Origin: DATFVA01 sp963745945
Lineage (GTDB): Bacteria; Bacteroidota; Ignavibacteria; Ignavibacteriales; Ignavibacteriaceae
Reading direction: 5' to 3'
Length of the DNA stretch: 64,000 nucleotides
Assembly (NCBI GenBank): GCA_963745945.1
Contig: CAVUZG010000004.1
Span: forward strand, 186,001 to 250,000
A program made the position numbers and the translations under genes. Numbering within the stretch: the first letter of the stretch is position 1; each line of letters opens with the position of its first letter. The notes below the pieces were generated by a model, which made no database searches, was not told where the DNA came from, and saw nothing but the letters and a program-made list of their open reading frames with translations. This document shows, piece by piece, positions 23,088-32,040 of this stretch.

Positions 23088-24385
23088 TTGACAGATACAC
23101 ACTTCCGGAAATGGGAAAAATCTGGGAGGACAAATTTAAATTTGAAACCTGGCTTAGAATTGAGATACTTGCCTGCGAAGCAAGAAGCAGTATGGGAGAA
23201 ATACCAGAAAAAGATGTTGCAGTGATAAAAGCTAAAGCAAATTTTGAGATCAGTAGAATTCTGGAAATTGAAGAAACAACAAAACACGATGTGATTGCTT
23301 TTCTAACGAATGTTGCAGAATATGTAGGACCTGAATCCCGGCATATTCATTACGGAATGACCTCTTCGGATATTCTTGATACTACACTTTCCTATCAAAT
23401 GAAAACTGCAGGGGAACAATTATTAGAAAGATTAATTGCACTTAAAGCCGCATTGAAAGAACGTGCGATTGAACATAAAAATACTGTTTGCGTGGGCAGA
23501 TCGCATGGTATTCACGCGGAACCTACAACTATGGGATTAAAATTCGCTCTTTGGTTTGAAGAAACAAAAAGAAATATCAATCGATTGAAAAGTGCTATTG
23601 AAGAAATAAGTGTTGGGCAGATTTCAGGAGCTGTAGGAACTTTTGAACATCTGTCTCCTCAGGTTGAAGCTTATGTTTGTGAAAAGATGGGATTAAAGCC
23701 GGCCCCGGTAACTACCCAGGTAATTCAACGTGACAGGCATGCACAATATCTAACCACTCTGGCTTTAATTGCAGCCACACTGGAGAAAATAGCAATAGAA
23801 ATAAGACATCTTCAAAGAACCGAGGTGTTGGAAGCAGAGGAATTTTTCTCAAAAGGACAGAAAGGTTCATCAGCAATGCCACATAAAAGAAACCCTATAA
23901 TAAGTGAAAGGATAACAGGACTTGCACGCGTATTACGCGGAAATGCGATGGCTGCAATTGAAGATGTAGCGTTGTGGCATGAAAGAGATATTTCTCATTC
24001 TTCAGTTGAAAGAATTATTGTACCCGATAGTTGTATTGCACTGGATTATATGCTCAACCTGATGGTAAAATTGATTTCAAATCTTCTTGTTTATCCCGAA
24101 CATATGCTCAAAAATCTAAAAATTACAAGGGGATTAATATTTTCACAGACAGTACTCCTTAAACTTGTGAGTAAAGGAGTTTCCCGGGAAGACGCATATA
24201 AAATTGTTCAGACATCTGCTATGGAAGTCTGGGAGAATGAAAATAAGAATTTGAAGGGTGAACTACTAAAATCTTCTGATGTCAAGAAATACATATCAGA
24301 AAAAGAAATTGAAGATATTTTTGATTATGGCAAGATGCTAAGTAATATAGATTTTATATTTTCAAGAACAATAGAAAAAGATTAA
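23084..24385 (+). CDS. purB: Adenylosuccinate lyase
   Basis: A 433-residue fumarase-superfamily enzyme that removes fumarate from SAICAR and adenylosuccinate in purine synthesis. Signatures: RHIHYGMTSSDILDTTLS, GRSHGIHAEPTTMG (catalytic His), and the mobile loop GSSAMPHKRNPIISE. Its ATG overlaps the htrA stop by 4 bases. Confidence 0.96.
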   Translation: MIDRYTLPEMGKIWEDKFKFETWLRIEILACEARSSMGEIPEKDVAVIKAKANFEISRILEIEETTKHDVIAFLTNVAEYVGPESRHIHYGMTSSDILDTTLSYQMKTAGEQLLERLIALKAALKERAIEHKNTVCVGRSHGIHAEPTTMGLKFALWFEETKRNINRLKSAIEEISVGQISGAVGTFEHLSPQVEAYVCEKMGLKPAPVTTQVIQRDRHAQYLTTLALIAATLEKIAIEIRHLQRTEVLEAEEFFSKGQKGSSAMPHKRNPIISERITGLARVLRGNAMAAIEDVALWHERDISHSSVERIIVPDSCIALDYMLNLMVKLISNLLVYPEHMLKNLKITRGLIFSQTVLLKLVSKGVSREDAYKIVQTSAMEVWENENKNLKGELLKSSDVKKYISEKEIEDIFDYGKMLSNIDFIFSRTIEKD

Positions 24386-24398
24386 AGTATATTTGTAA

Positions 24399-24899
24399 TC
24401 ATTTTTTCGTTTTGTCCTTATTCAACATTTTATAAAGACCGTAACCAACTACAGATAAGCTTAGGATTCCCCCGGTAGTTTGCAGGACTCTTGAATTGGC
24501 CAGTTTTTCCAGATTCATACCACTGCCCCGTTGTTTCATTTCATTGTCACTATAAATAGAATCAAAAAATTCTACTCTATCCTTGACTGATTTAAAAGCA
24601 ATGATAAAACTTGATTCATCTTTAACAGGATGAAATTTTACAGCACAATTTTCTTCATCTCCATCTATTTCATCAAGATTTTCAAACTCCCATTTTCCTC
24701 TGAAAACAGAATAATTTACAGTGCTTCTTTTTTCTCTGGAGAACAGGGGATCTTCAAACACCCTGATTTTTTTTCCATCATCATCAATTATAGTCTGTTG
24801 CATTATCTCTCCGGAATTCAGATTTTCATCATCGATGTTCTCTCTTAATGGGTGGGATTCATCAGCTTTCTTCTTTAATATTTCGTTACTCTTCGTCAT
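24399..24899 (-). CDS. Hypothetical protein with C-terminal membrane helix
   Basis: A 166-residue protein with a charged, probably soluble N-terminal part and one hydrophobic segment near the C terminus (GGILSLSVVGYGLYKML), followed by a Lys-rich end. This is a tail-anchored layout with the bulk in the cytoplasm. I recognise no domain. The ATG is preceded by GCGGAGTTAGCAA, a usable ribosome-binding site. It converges on purB with 13 bases between. Confidence 0.6.
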   Translation of the reverse strand: MTKSNEILKKKADESHPLRENIDDENLNSGEIMQQTIIDDDGKKIRVFEDPLFSREKRSTVNYSVFRGKWEFENLDEIDGDEENCAVKFHPVKDESSFIIAFKSVKDRVEFFDSIYSDNEMKQRGSGMNLEKLANSRVLQTTGGILSLSVVGYGLYKMLNKDKTKK

Positions 24900-24998
24900 T
24901 TGCTAACTCCGCGTTTGTTTAACTTCTTCCAATAAAAAGAATCAGTGGTATTATATATAAAGATAAGATATGAAACTAAAAAGTAGAACTATTGGAAT

Positions 24999-25370
24999 TT
25001 ATACAAATACATCAGCAATTGCTTTTTCAAGTAAATCAAATTCCACTGGTTTCATTATATATTTTTTAGGTTGTGTTTTCAAGGCAGCAAGATAAGTTTC
25101 AACATCTGTTGAGGCAGTTAAAAATATTACAGGTGTATTAAATTCCTTATTTATTTCCTGAGCAGTTTGAATTCCAGTCAATTCACCTTTTAACATAATA
25201 TCCATCAAAATAAGATCCGGAGAATTAGTATGAACTAATAAAATTGCTTCTTCCCCTGTATCACAAACCGCAGTGATCTGAAATCCCTTTTTTATTAAAA
25301 CTTTTTTTAAATCCAGAGCTATAATGCTTTGATCCTCAACAATTAATATTTTTTTTCTACATTTAATCAT
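24999..25370 (-). CDS. Response regulator, receiver domain only
   Basis: A 123-residue CheY-like receiver. The acidic pair is in KILIVEDQS, the phosphorylatable Asp in DLILMDIMLKGE, the conserved Thr/Ser in VIFLTASTD, and the conserved Lys in YIMKPVEFDLLEKAI. There is no output domain. The frame stays open upstream to 25508, but the extra 46 residues are not receiver-like, so I start at the ATG at 25370. No histidine kinase is nearby. Confidence 0.85.
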   Translation of the reverse strand: MIKCRKKILIVEDQSIIALDLKKVLIKKGFQITAVCDTGEEAILLVHTNSPDLILMDIMLKGELTGIQTAQEINKEFNTPVIFLTASTDVETYLAALKTQPKKYIMKPVEFDLLEKAIADVFV

Positions 25371-25567
25371 AATATTTTTAGAAGAATAATAATGCTTTAT
25401 ACTTTTTTTTAAAATGACTCTAAACACAAAACCCAGGGTAAAAAGCATTGATTTGTATACCACATTATTTATGAAATTCATTCTAAGATTGAAAAACGAT
25501 ACACTCATTTTTAAATTTGTTCGGATTGGAACTATTCTTAAATTAAAGCGTTAATAATAGAATTATA

Positions 25568-27667
25568 ATGTCAATAAATATATCTAGGAATATGAAAAAA
25601 TTACTTGCAGTTATTTTAGTGCTGGTAGCCGCTAATATCTATTTTGCTTATACCGGCAAACAAACCCATACAGTCTCAAACGATAAAGATACAACAGGAG
25701 TTGTTGAACCTGCCGAGTATCAATCAAAGGTAGACAAACTTGTAAACGCTATCATAAGCAGGTATCATTATAAAAAGGTTGATCTTGATGATTCCCTCGC
25801 TTCGGAAATCTTTACGAAGTATCTAAATTCACTTGATTTCAGTCATAGTTATTTTCTTGCTTCAGATATTGATAAGTTCAACCAGTTTAAATACCAGTTG
25901 GATGATATGATTAAAGATGGAGACATTGATCCGGCTTTTGCAATATTCAACACTTTCAAGGAAAGAACACATCAGCGTCTTGATTATGCTGAAAGTTTGT
26001 TGAAGAAAGAATTTGATTTTACAAAGAATGACAGTATAGAAATTAACCGGGAAAAAGAACCATGGCCAAAGACTGAAAAAGAAGCTGAACAGATATGGTG
26101 CAAGAGAGTCAAAAGCGATGCATTAAATCTTAAGCTTAATGGTAAGAAATGGGATTCAATTGTGGAGACTTTGACCAAACGATATGAAAATTACCGGAAA
26201 GCAATTGACCAATATAATAGTGAAGATGTTTTCCAACAGTTTATGAATGCATATACAGAATCAATTGATCCTCATACTAATTATTTTTCTCCGATTACCT
26301 CGGATAATTTTAAAATAAATATGAGCCTTTCCCTGGAAGGAATTGGGGCACAGTTAAGAACTGAAGATGATTATACAAAAGTAGTTGAAATAATTCCCGG
26401 TGGTCCGGCTTATAAAAGCGGATTACTGCATCCGGATGATAAAATAGTTGGAGTTGCACAGGGTGATACCGGTGAAATGGAAGACGTGATTGGTTGGAGA
26501 ATAACAGATGTAGTTCAGCTTATCAGAGGCAAAAAAGGAACAACAGTAAGGTTATCAATTATTTCGGCTGATGGCGGAGCTAACGCCCTTCCTCATGTAA
26601 TAACACTTGTACGCGATAAGGTTAAACTTGAAGAACAGGCCGCAAAGGATTCTGTTCTTGAGTTGATTGATCAGAAGAAACCTTTTAAGATCGGAATTAT
26701 TAAGGTTCCGGCTTTTTACAGTGATTACGAAGCACAACAGCGTGGTGACAAGGATTATAAAAGTACAACAAGGGACGTAAAAAAATTACTCGAGCAATTA
26801 AAAGATGAAAAAGTTGATGGGGTTATTATAGACCTTCGTAATAATGGAGGCGGTTCATTACAGGAAGCAATAGAAATGACTGGATTATTTATTAAAAAAG
26901 GTCCTGTAGTACAGGTACGCGACGCAGATGGATCTATCAATGTTGACCGGGATCCCGATCCTTCAATTGAGTACAATGGTCCTCTGGCAGTACTGGTGAA
27001 TCGTTTCAGTGCTTCAGCTTCGGAAATATTCTCGGCTGCTATCCAGGATTACGGAAGAGGTTTAATTATTGGTGAGCAAACTTATGGAAAAGGTACAGTT
27101 CAGAATTTAGTAGATCTTAACAGGTTGATGCGGGATTCTGATAATAAACTTGGACAGGTGAAATTAACCATCGCAAAATATTATAGAATTGATGGAGGTA
27201 GCACACAGCATAAAGGCGTAATTCCCGATATTAAATATCCAACACCTTTTGGAGATTCAAAAGAATATGGTGAAAGTTCTGAACCAAGTGCTCTGCCATG
27301 GGATCAGATTGCACCAACCGATTATCAGAAGTATGGAGATTTTTCATCATACATTCCTCAATTAATCAAATTGCATGATGAAAGAGTTAAGAAAGATCCG
27401 GAGTTCCAGGATTATGTAGCATCGGTTAATGATGCCGAAGAATCACACGCTAAAAAATATACTTCACTTAATTATGATGTTCGGGATAAACAAAAAGAAG
27501 CTGATGAAGAGAAGGAATTTGAAAGACAAAATAAAATACGAAAAGAACAGGGATTAAAACTTATTCAAAAAGGTGAAACGCCTAAAGTTAAAACAAAAAA
27601 TTATGATGCCCTTCTGGATGAAACCGGATACATCCTTTCAGATTATATCTTAATGACGGTAGGTTAA
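25568..27667 (+). CDS. prc: Carboxy-terminal processing (tail-specific) protease
   Basis: A 699-residue S41A protease exported by an N-terminal signal (KKLLAVILVLVAANIYFAY). Layout: N-terminal Tsp domain to about residue 235, PDZ (LEGIGAQLRTEDDYTKVVEIIPGGPAYKSG, written here as IGAQLRTEDDYTKV and IIPGGPAYKSG), the S41 peptidase with the Ser in RFSASASEIFSAAI and the Lys in GEQTYGKGTVQ, then a charged C-terminal DUF3340-like tail. It cleaves proteins with nonpolar C termini in the periplasm and helps control cell-wall enzymes. The start could also be the second Met at 25592. It diverges from the response regulator. Confidence 0.93.
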   Translation: MSINISRNMKKLLAVILVLVAANIYFAYTGKQTHTVSNDKDTTGVVEPAEYQSKVDKLVNAIISRYHYKKVDLDDSLASEIFTKYLNSLDFSHSYFLASDIDKFNQFKYQLDDMIKDGDIDPAFAIFNTFKERTHQRLDYAESLLKKEFDFTKNDSIEINREKEPWPKTEKEAEQIWCKRVKSDALNLKLNGKKWDSIVETLTKRYENYRKAIDQYNSEDVFQQFMNAYTESIDPHTNYFSPITSDNFKINMSLSLEGIGAQLRTEDDYTKVVEIIPGGPAYKSGLLHPDDKIVGVAQGDTGEMEDVIGWRITDVVQLIRGKKGTTVRLSIISADGGANALPHVITLVRDKVKLEEQAAKDSVLELIDQKKPFKIGIIKVPAFYSDYEAQQRGDKDYKSTTRDVKKLLEQLKDEKVDGVIIDLRNNGGGSLQEAIEMTGLFIKKGPVVQVRDADGSINVDRDPDPSIEYNGPLAVLVNRFSASASEIFSAAIQDYGRGLIIGEQTYGKGTVQNLVDLNRLMRDSDNKLGQVKLTIAKYYRIDGGSTQHKGVIPDIKYPTPFGDSKEYGESSEPSALPWDQIAPTDYQKYGDFSSYIPQLIKLHDERVKKDPEFQDYVASVNDAEESHAKKYTSLNYDVRDKQKEADEEKEFERQNKIRKEQGLKLIQKGETPKVKTKNYDALLDETGYILSDYILMTVG

Positions 27668-27689
27668 GAATTAGTTTTCACTTTAAAAT

Positions 27690-27723
27690 CAAAAAGCCGG
27701 AATCCACACTCCGGCTTTTTTTT
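27690..27723. terminator. Bidirectional terminator between prc and the aldehyde dehydrogenase
   Basis: Stem AAAAGCCGGA / TCCGGCTTTT with an 8-base loop (ATCCACAC), flanked by A on the left and T on the right, so it works for prc on the plus strand (T8) and for the convergent dehydrogenase. Confidence 0.88.
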
Positions 27724-27739
27724 ATTTCAGAAATAAGAT

Positions 27740-28258
27740 TTATATATCGAATTTTATTCCTTGTGCCAATGGAAGAGTTGACCCATAATTTATTGTATTT
27801 GTTTGTCTTCTCATATAGGCCTTCCAGGAATCAGAGCCGGATTCACGACCCCCGCCTGTTTCCTTTTCACCACCAAACGCCCCGCCTATTTCTGCCCCTG
27901 AAGTACCAATGTTTACATTCGCAATTCCGCAGTCTGAACCTTCGGCAGATAAAAACATTTCCGCTTCTTTAAGATTATTTGTGAAGATGGATGAGGATAA
28001 TCCCTGAACAACTCCATTATGAATTTTTATCGCATTTTTTACATCTCCGGAATATTTAAGCAGATAAAGTATAGGAGCAAAAGTTTCTTCCTGAACTATT
28101 TTATACTCGTTTTCTGCTTCCACCAAAGCAGGCATAACATAAGTGCCGGATTCAAAGCCTTTACCTGAAAGAACTTCACCGCCGTAAATTACCTTACCAC
28201 CTTCTTTATTAACTTCAACTAAGTGCCTCACTGAACATTTTAACAGCATCCTTGTCAA
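27740..28258 (-). CDS. ALDH7-type aldehyde dehydrogenase, C-terminal part (frameshifted gene)
   Basis: Second half of the dehydrogenase whose N-terminal half is at 28215-29273. From about VEVNKEGGKVIYGGEVL it continues in register with the family: TYVMPALVEAENEYKIVQEETFAPIL is seen in two pieces, then the VQGLSSSIFTNN and IANVNIGTSGAEIGGAFGGEK segments, ending RRQTNTINYGSTLPLAQGIKF, typical of antiquitin/ALDH7. The apparent start inside the overlap is an artefact of the shift near 28220. Confidence 0.85.
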   Translation of the reverse strand: MTRMLLKCSVRHLVEVNKEGGKVIYGGEVLSGKGFESGTYVMPALVEAENEYKIVQEETFAPILYLLKYSGDVKNAIKIHNGVVQGLSSSIFTNNLKEAEMFLSAEGSDCGIANVNIGTSGAEIGGAFGGEKETGGGRESGSDSWKAYMRRQTNTINYGSTLPLAQGIKFDI

Positions 28259-29273
28259 TCAATGGTCCGACATGATTATTCTGATCCAGAGGGTCTCCGA
28301 TCTTCAGAGATTTATAGGCCTTTAAAAGTGATTCTTTAACTTTATCGTAAATTGATTCCTGTATTATTAATCTTCTGGTTGAAGTACAGCGTTGACCGCA
28401 GGTTCCCACTGCACCAAAAACTACAGCCGGAATAGTTATTTTCAGATCTGCATCTGGAGTAATTATTATACCGTTATTTCCACCTAATTCAAGAATAGAT
28501 CTTCCAAATCTCTGCTGAATAACTTCACCGGCATGTTTTCCAACTCTGGTTGAGCCTGTAACTGATATTAAAGGAATCCTTTTATCGATTAACAATCTTT
28601 CTCCTATCGTAGATCCTTTACCTATAATAAGTGAAAAAATTCCTTCAGGTAAATTATTTTCTTTAATTACTTTTGAAACGATGTTTTGAGTAGCTATTGC
28701 AGACAACGGAACTTTTGAGGATGGTTTCCAGAGATTAACATCTCCGCACACAGCAGCTAACATCGCATTCCATGACCAAACTGCGACAGGAAAATTAAAA
28801 GCTGAAATTGTAGCAACAATTCCAAGCGGATGATACTGGTCATACATTCTATGGCTTGGACGTTCTGACTGCATTGTGAATCCGTACAACTGGCGTGATT
28901 GTCCGACGGCAAAATCGCAGATGTCAATCATTTCCTGAACTTCTCCCAAACCTTCCTGCAATGATTTTCCCATCTCATAAGAAACAAGGGTTCCAAGAGG
29001 TTCTTTAAATTCACGGAGTTTCAATCCAATCTGACGAACTATTTCTCCCCTTTTAGGTGCAGGTACAGTTCTCCAGAATTCAAATGCTTCAATGCCCTTG
29101 CTAATAATATTTTCATAATCTTTTTCAGAAGCCTGGTAAACCGAGGCAATTAATTTCCCGTTGGTGGGGGAAGATATTTTTAATTCTCCCTGGTCCGATG
29201 TATTGTTCCATTCACTGCCTGTTGAAGCAGCAAAATTATTATCTTTTATTCCTAGCACTTTTAGAAAATCCAT
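28215..29273 (-). CDS. ALDH7-type aldehyde dehydrogenase, N-terminal part (frameshifted gene)
   Basis: Reads as L-2-aminoadipate-6-semialdehyde (piperideine-6-carboxylate) dehydrogenase. Motifs: ISAFNFPVAVWSWNAMLAA, NLWKPSSKVPLSA, ISVTGSTRVGKHAG (NAD loop), ILELGGNNGIII (catalytic Glu) and GTCGQRCTSTRRL (catalytic Cys). After DKDAVKMFSEAL one extra base (T on the plus strand, near 28220) shifts the frame into a stop; dropping it restores ALVEVNKEGGK. Together 27740-29273 would encode about 510 residues, normal for the family. The ATG follows AAAGGAGAACAA. Lysine 6-transaminase at 36496 makes its substrate. Confidence 0.88.
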   Translation of the reverse strand: MDFLKVLGIKDNNFAASTGSEWNNTSDQGELKISSPTNGKLIASVYQASEKDYENIISKGIEAFEFWRTVPAPKRGEIVRQIGLKLREFKEPLGTLVSYEMGKSLQEGLGEVQEMIDICDFAVGQSRQLYGFTMQSERPSHRMYDQYHPLGIVATISAFNFPVAVWSWNAMLAAVCGDVNLWKPSSKVPLSAIATQNIVSKVIKENNLPEGIFSLIIGKGSTIGERLLIDKRIPLISVTGSTRVGKHAGEVIQQRFGRSILELGGNNGIIITPDADLKITIPAVVFGAVGTCGQRCTSTRRLIIQESIYDKVKESLLKAYKSLKIGDPLDQNNHVGPLIDKDAVKMFSEALS

Positions 29274-29284
29274 TTGTTCTCCTT

Positions 29285-29710
29285 TTACGATTTGGAATTT
29301 ATTTGATCAATTATTGACTGAAGTGTAATCCTCTTCATCCTCTCCTCAATATCCACCTGTATGGTTCCGAAAAGATCAAGAAAATAAATGTTTAGTTTCG
29401 AAGCTTCAGAATATGAATTGCTGTTTGTTCTTGATACATCAAGATGAAAAGCTTTCCTGTCTTCAACTGCACAATAAATCTCCTGCAGGTGTACATGATT
29501 TGGCTTTTTCTTTAACCTGAAACCTCCTGAAGTTCCGGATGCACTTTCGACTATCCCGTTTTTAACGAGCATTGAAAGTAGTTTTCTCAGTTTGGAAGCA
29601 TTAAGTCCGGTATGATTTGAAATCTCCATACTGTTTTTTGGAGAAAGATAATCATTGGCAAGAAAAGTTAAAGCTTTAACAGCTGCGGATAATTTTGTTG
29701 AAGCGGACAT
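29285..29710 (-). CDS. Rrf2-family transcriptional regulator
   Basis: A 141-residue winged-helix regulator. LSAAVKALTFLAND and MEISNHTGLNASKLRKLLSMLVKNGIVES form the DNA-binding domain and wing (GTSGGFRLKK). The usual three-Cys cluster of iron-sulfur Rrf2 proteins is absent: only one Cys (LQEIYCAVED) is present, so it probably senses something other than an Fe-S cluster. It lies 11 bases upstream of the dehydrogenase on the same strand and may control it. An inverted repeat sits 14 bases upstream of its start. Confidence 0.88.
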   Translation of the reverse strand: MSASTKLSAAVKALTFLANDYLSPKNSMEISNHTGLNASKLRKLLSMLVKNGIVESASGTSGGFRLKKKPNHVHLQEIYCAVEDRKAFHLDVSRTNSNSYSEASKLNIYFLDLFGTIQVDIEERMKRITLQSIIDQINSKS

Positions 29711-29724
29711 AATTTTATTTATTT

Positions 29725-29741
29725 GTTACAGTAAGTGTAAC
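29725..29741. promoter_or_regulatory. Candidate Rrf2 operator GTTACA-N5-TGTAAC
   Basis: A perfect 6-base inverted repeat with a 5-base centre, 14 bases upstream of the Rrf2 start codon and between that gene and the divergent surface-protein gene. The spacing suits a winged-helix dimer, so autoregulation is plausible. Not tested for other copies outside the window. Confidence 0.45.
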
Positions 29742-29783
29742 TATTAAAGAATAAAAAGCAATTAAGGTTTTATATGATTTTTC

Positions 29784-29812
29784 TTGACTTAGTTGAACAT
29801 ACTGAATATCTT
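29784..29812 (+). promoter_or_regulatory. Candidate sigma70-like promoter for the surface-protein gene
   Basis: TTGACT (29784-29789) and TATCTT (29807-29812) are 17 bases apart, pointing toward the gene at 30001 with a leader of about 180 bases. A reasonable match by eye, but AT-rich DNA gives chance matches. Confidence 0.35.
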
Positions 29813-30000
29813 GATCCTGACTTCTGAATTTATTTTTATACTGGGTGAATAATAAATATTTAATGGGGAATTTTTAAATACACATCGAACAGGTTGTTGC
29901 GTTTCAGAAGTGCATTGATCGTTATTAGTTCAATAATATGTTTTAACGTAACAAAACCTAAATAACTCATTTCATCATCTTTCAAATAGGATACATAACT

Positions 30001-32040
30001 ATGAATAATCGTATACACTTACAAAGTGCTTCGAAGTTTTACGGATGGTTGTTATTGCCTCTATTTTCCTTTTTTCTTTGCAATTCAACCTTCGGACAAC
30101 TCTCCGGGACAAAATATATTGGAGGTGCAACTCCAGATTATGCAACTATTGAAGCTGCCATTACGGATCTTAACACACAAGGTGTTGTAGATCCCGGGGT
30201 AACTTTTCTAATAGGAAGTGGAACTTATAGCAGCGCAAATACCCTTTCAGTAACTACTTTAACCAGCACTGCAACAGCTCCAATTATTTTCAAACCTGAT
30301 GTTGGAGCAACTGTCGTAGTTGAACGGATCGGAACAGCCGGCATAGTATGGCAAATTGCAGCCGGAGTTGGATTTTTGACAATTGATGGTTCAAATACAG
30401 TCGGCGGAACTACACGCAACATGACAATTATTAATACAGTTACCGGAACTACATATGGATTAACAGCATTGGGCAACAATCCTTATTGCGTGTTTAAAAA
30501 TCTTATTGTGGACGCTGGTGCCGGAACCACCGCCAATAGAAATAGTACTTCAAGTATTGGTATCAGAGTTCACTATAGCGGTGCGGAATCTAATTTCACG
30601 AAGATTTTGAACAATGATGTAACAAACGCTGGAATTGGCATTAGGATGGAAGGTAATTCTCTTGTTTTAAATAATGAAATATCCAACAACAAAGTTACAA
30701 ATGTTGGAATTGCCGGTATCTATGCTCTTTATGTCTCTAACATTGTTGTTTCAGGAAATGATGTACAGGTCCCCGAGGGAACAGGGACTGTTACTTATGG
30801 TATCCAGCTTGGATCAAGCACCCAGGGAAATTTTAGAGTATTTAATAATATTATTCATAATGTGAAATCGAGCAGTACTTCTACCTCTCTTACAACGGGA
30901 ATTTGTGGAATCTATTCTACATCTACTTCAACTGGCGGAACTCCCGCCCGTGCAGGTTCCGTATTTAATAATTTCATTTATGACATCGGCTATACTGCTA
31001 TTACAGGAACAGCACCAGTTTATGGAATCTGGTTCTCTGCAGCAAGTTTGAATACTTCACCTGATACAGTAGCATATAATAGTGTAAGCTTAACTGGTAT
31101 TTCTGATGCAGTAAGAAATTCAGCATGTTTTGCATTTACATCTACAACTACCGGAAATAAATTATTTTTGAAGAATAATATTTTCAGTAATCAAAGTGTG
31201 TATGGTACAGGAATAGCCTGGAGTATTTTAAAAAGCGGATCATCTGCACAAACAACTTTAACATCAGATAATAACGATCTCTATGTTGGAACTACCGGCG
31301 GAACCAGGTTTACAGGTCGAATAGTTACTACTGATTATGCATCAATTGCTGATTGGAGATCTGCGATCGGTGGGGATAATGCCAGTTTTGCTGAACTTCC
31401 GCCTTTTACAAGTTCAACTAATCTGCATATTCCAAATGGAACAACAACGCAGCTTGAATCAGCAGCGATTTCTCTTGCTAATATAACTACAGATATTGAT
31501 GGTGACGCAAGAAATTTATCTACCCCTGACATCGGTGCTGATGAATTTACAGGAATTCCTGCAGATTTAACTCCACCTATAATTGCTTACACTGCTTTAT
31601 TAAACACTTCATCTACGACAGCAAGAACTTTAAATGCCAACATAACCGATCTTTCTGGTGTACCTACATCAGGAATAGGTTTGCCAGTTTTGTATTGGAA
31701 TATTAATGGCGGAGCATATGTTGGGGTTCAGGCAGTTTATGTTAGTGGAAATCAATATTCCTTTACCTTTGGAAGCGGTGTGGTTACAAATGATATAGTT
31801 AATTATTACATAGTAGCTCAGGACTTAGCCTCTACTCCCAATGTTGGAGCATTTCCTTCTGGTGGCGCCGGTGGATTTACCCCTAATCCTCCTGCTGTTG
31901 CAACTCCTCCAACTAATCCCAGTTTCTACACAATTACAAATACTGCTTTGTCTGGAGATTATACAGTTGGACTTGCAATGTTTAACAAAATTTCAGGTAA
32001 AAATATAACATTTGGAAAATCTGTTAAAAAAGTCTTTTAA
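30001..32040 (+). CDS. Giant beta-helix T9SS surface protein, fragment 1 (repeat unit 1)
   Basis: First of four open pieces of one gene spanning 30001-36211 (about 2,070 codons). It starts with ATG after AGGA, with a signal peptide (WLLLPLFSFFLCNSTFG). Then comes a unit opening KYIGGATPDYATIEAAITDLN, a right-handed parallel beta-helix rich in Asn/Gly/Ser/Thr turns (NNIIHNVKSS, NNFIYDI), and a closing segment ITTDIDGDARNLSTPDIGADEF. An Ig-like domain follows (about residues 525-620). The frame breaks at an A6 run (32026-32031); the next frame continues the same protein as SFKEVIVPVNK. Confidence 0.85.
   Translation: MNNRIHLQSASKFYGWLLLPLFSFFLCNSTFGQLSGTKYIGGATPDYATIEAAITDLNTQGVVDPGVTFLIGSGTYSSANTLSVTTLTSTATAPIIFKPDVGATVVVERIGTAGIVWQIAAGVGFLTIDGSNTVGGTTRNMTIINTVTGTTYGLTALGNNPYCVFKNLIVDAGAGTTANRNSTSSIGIRVHYSGAESNFTKILNNDVTNAGIGIRMEGNSLVLNNEISNNKVTNVGIAGIYALYVSNIVVSGNDVQVPEGTGTVTYGIQLGSSTQGNFRVFNNIIHNVKSSSTSTSLTTGICGIYSTSTSTGGTPARAGSVFNNFIYDIGYTAITGTAPVYGIWFSAASLNTSPDTVAYNSVSLTGISDAVRNSACFAFTSTTTGNKLFLKNNIFSNQSVYGTGIAWSILKSGSSAQTTLTSDNNDLYVGTTGGTRFTGRIVTTDYASIADWRSAIGGDNASFAELPPFTSSTNLHIPNGTTTQLESAAISLANITTDIDGDARNLSTPDIGADEFTGIPADLTPPIIAYTALLNTSSTTARTLNANITDLSGVPTSGIGLPVLYWNINGGAYVGVQAVYVSGNQYSFTFGSGVVTNDIVNYYIVAQDLASTPNVGAFPSGGAGGFTPNPPAVATPPTNPSFYTITNTALSGDYTVGLAMFNKISGKNITFGKSVKKVF

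Noticed and set aside
25371..25508. N-terminal extension of the response regulator
   Set aside because: The added 46 residues are not receiver-like; the domain begins properly at the internal ATG at 25370.
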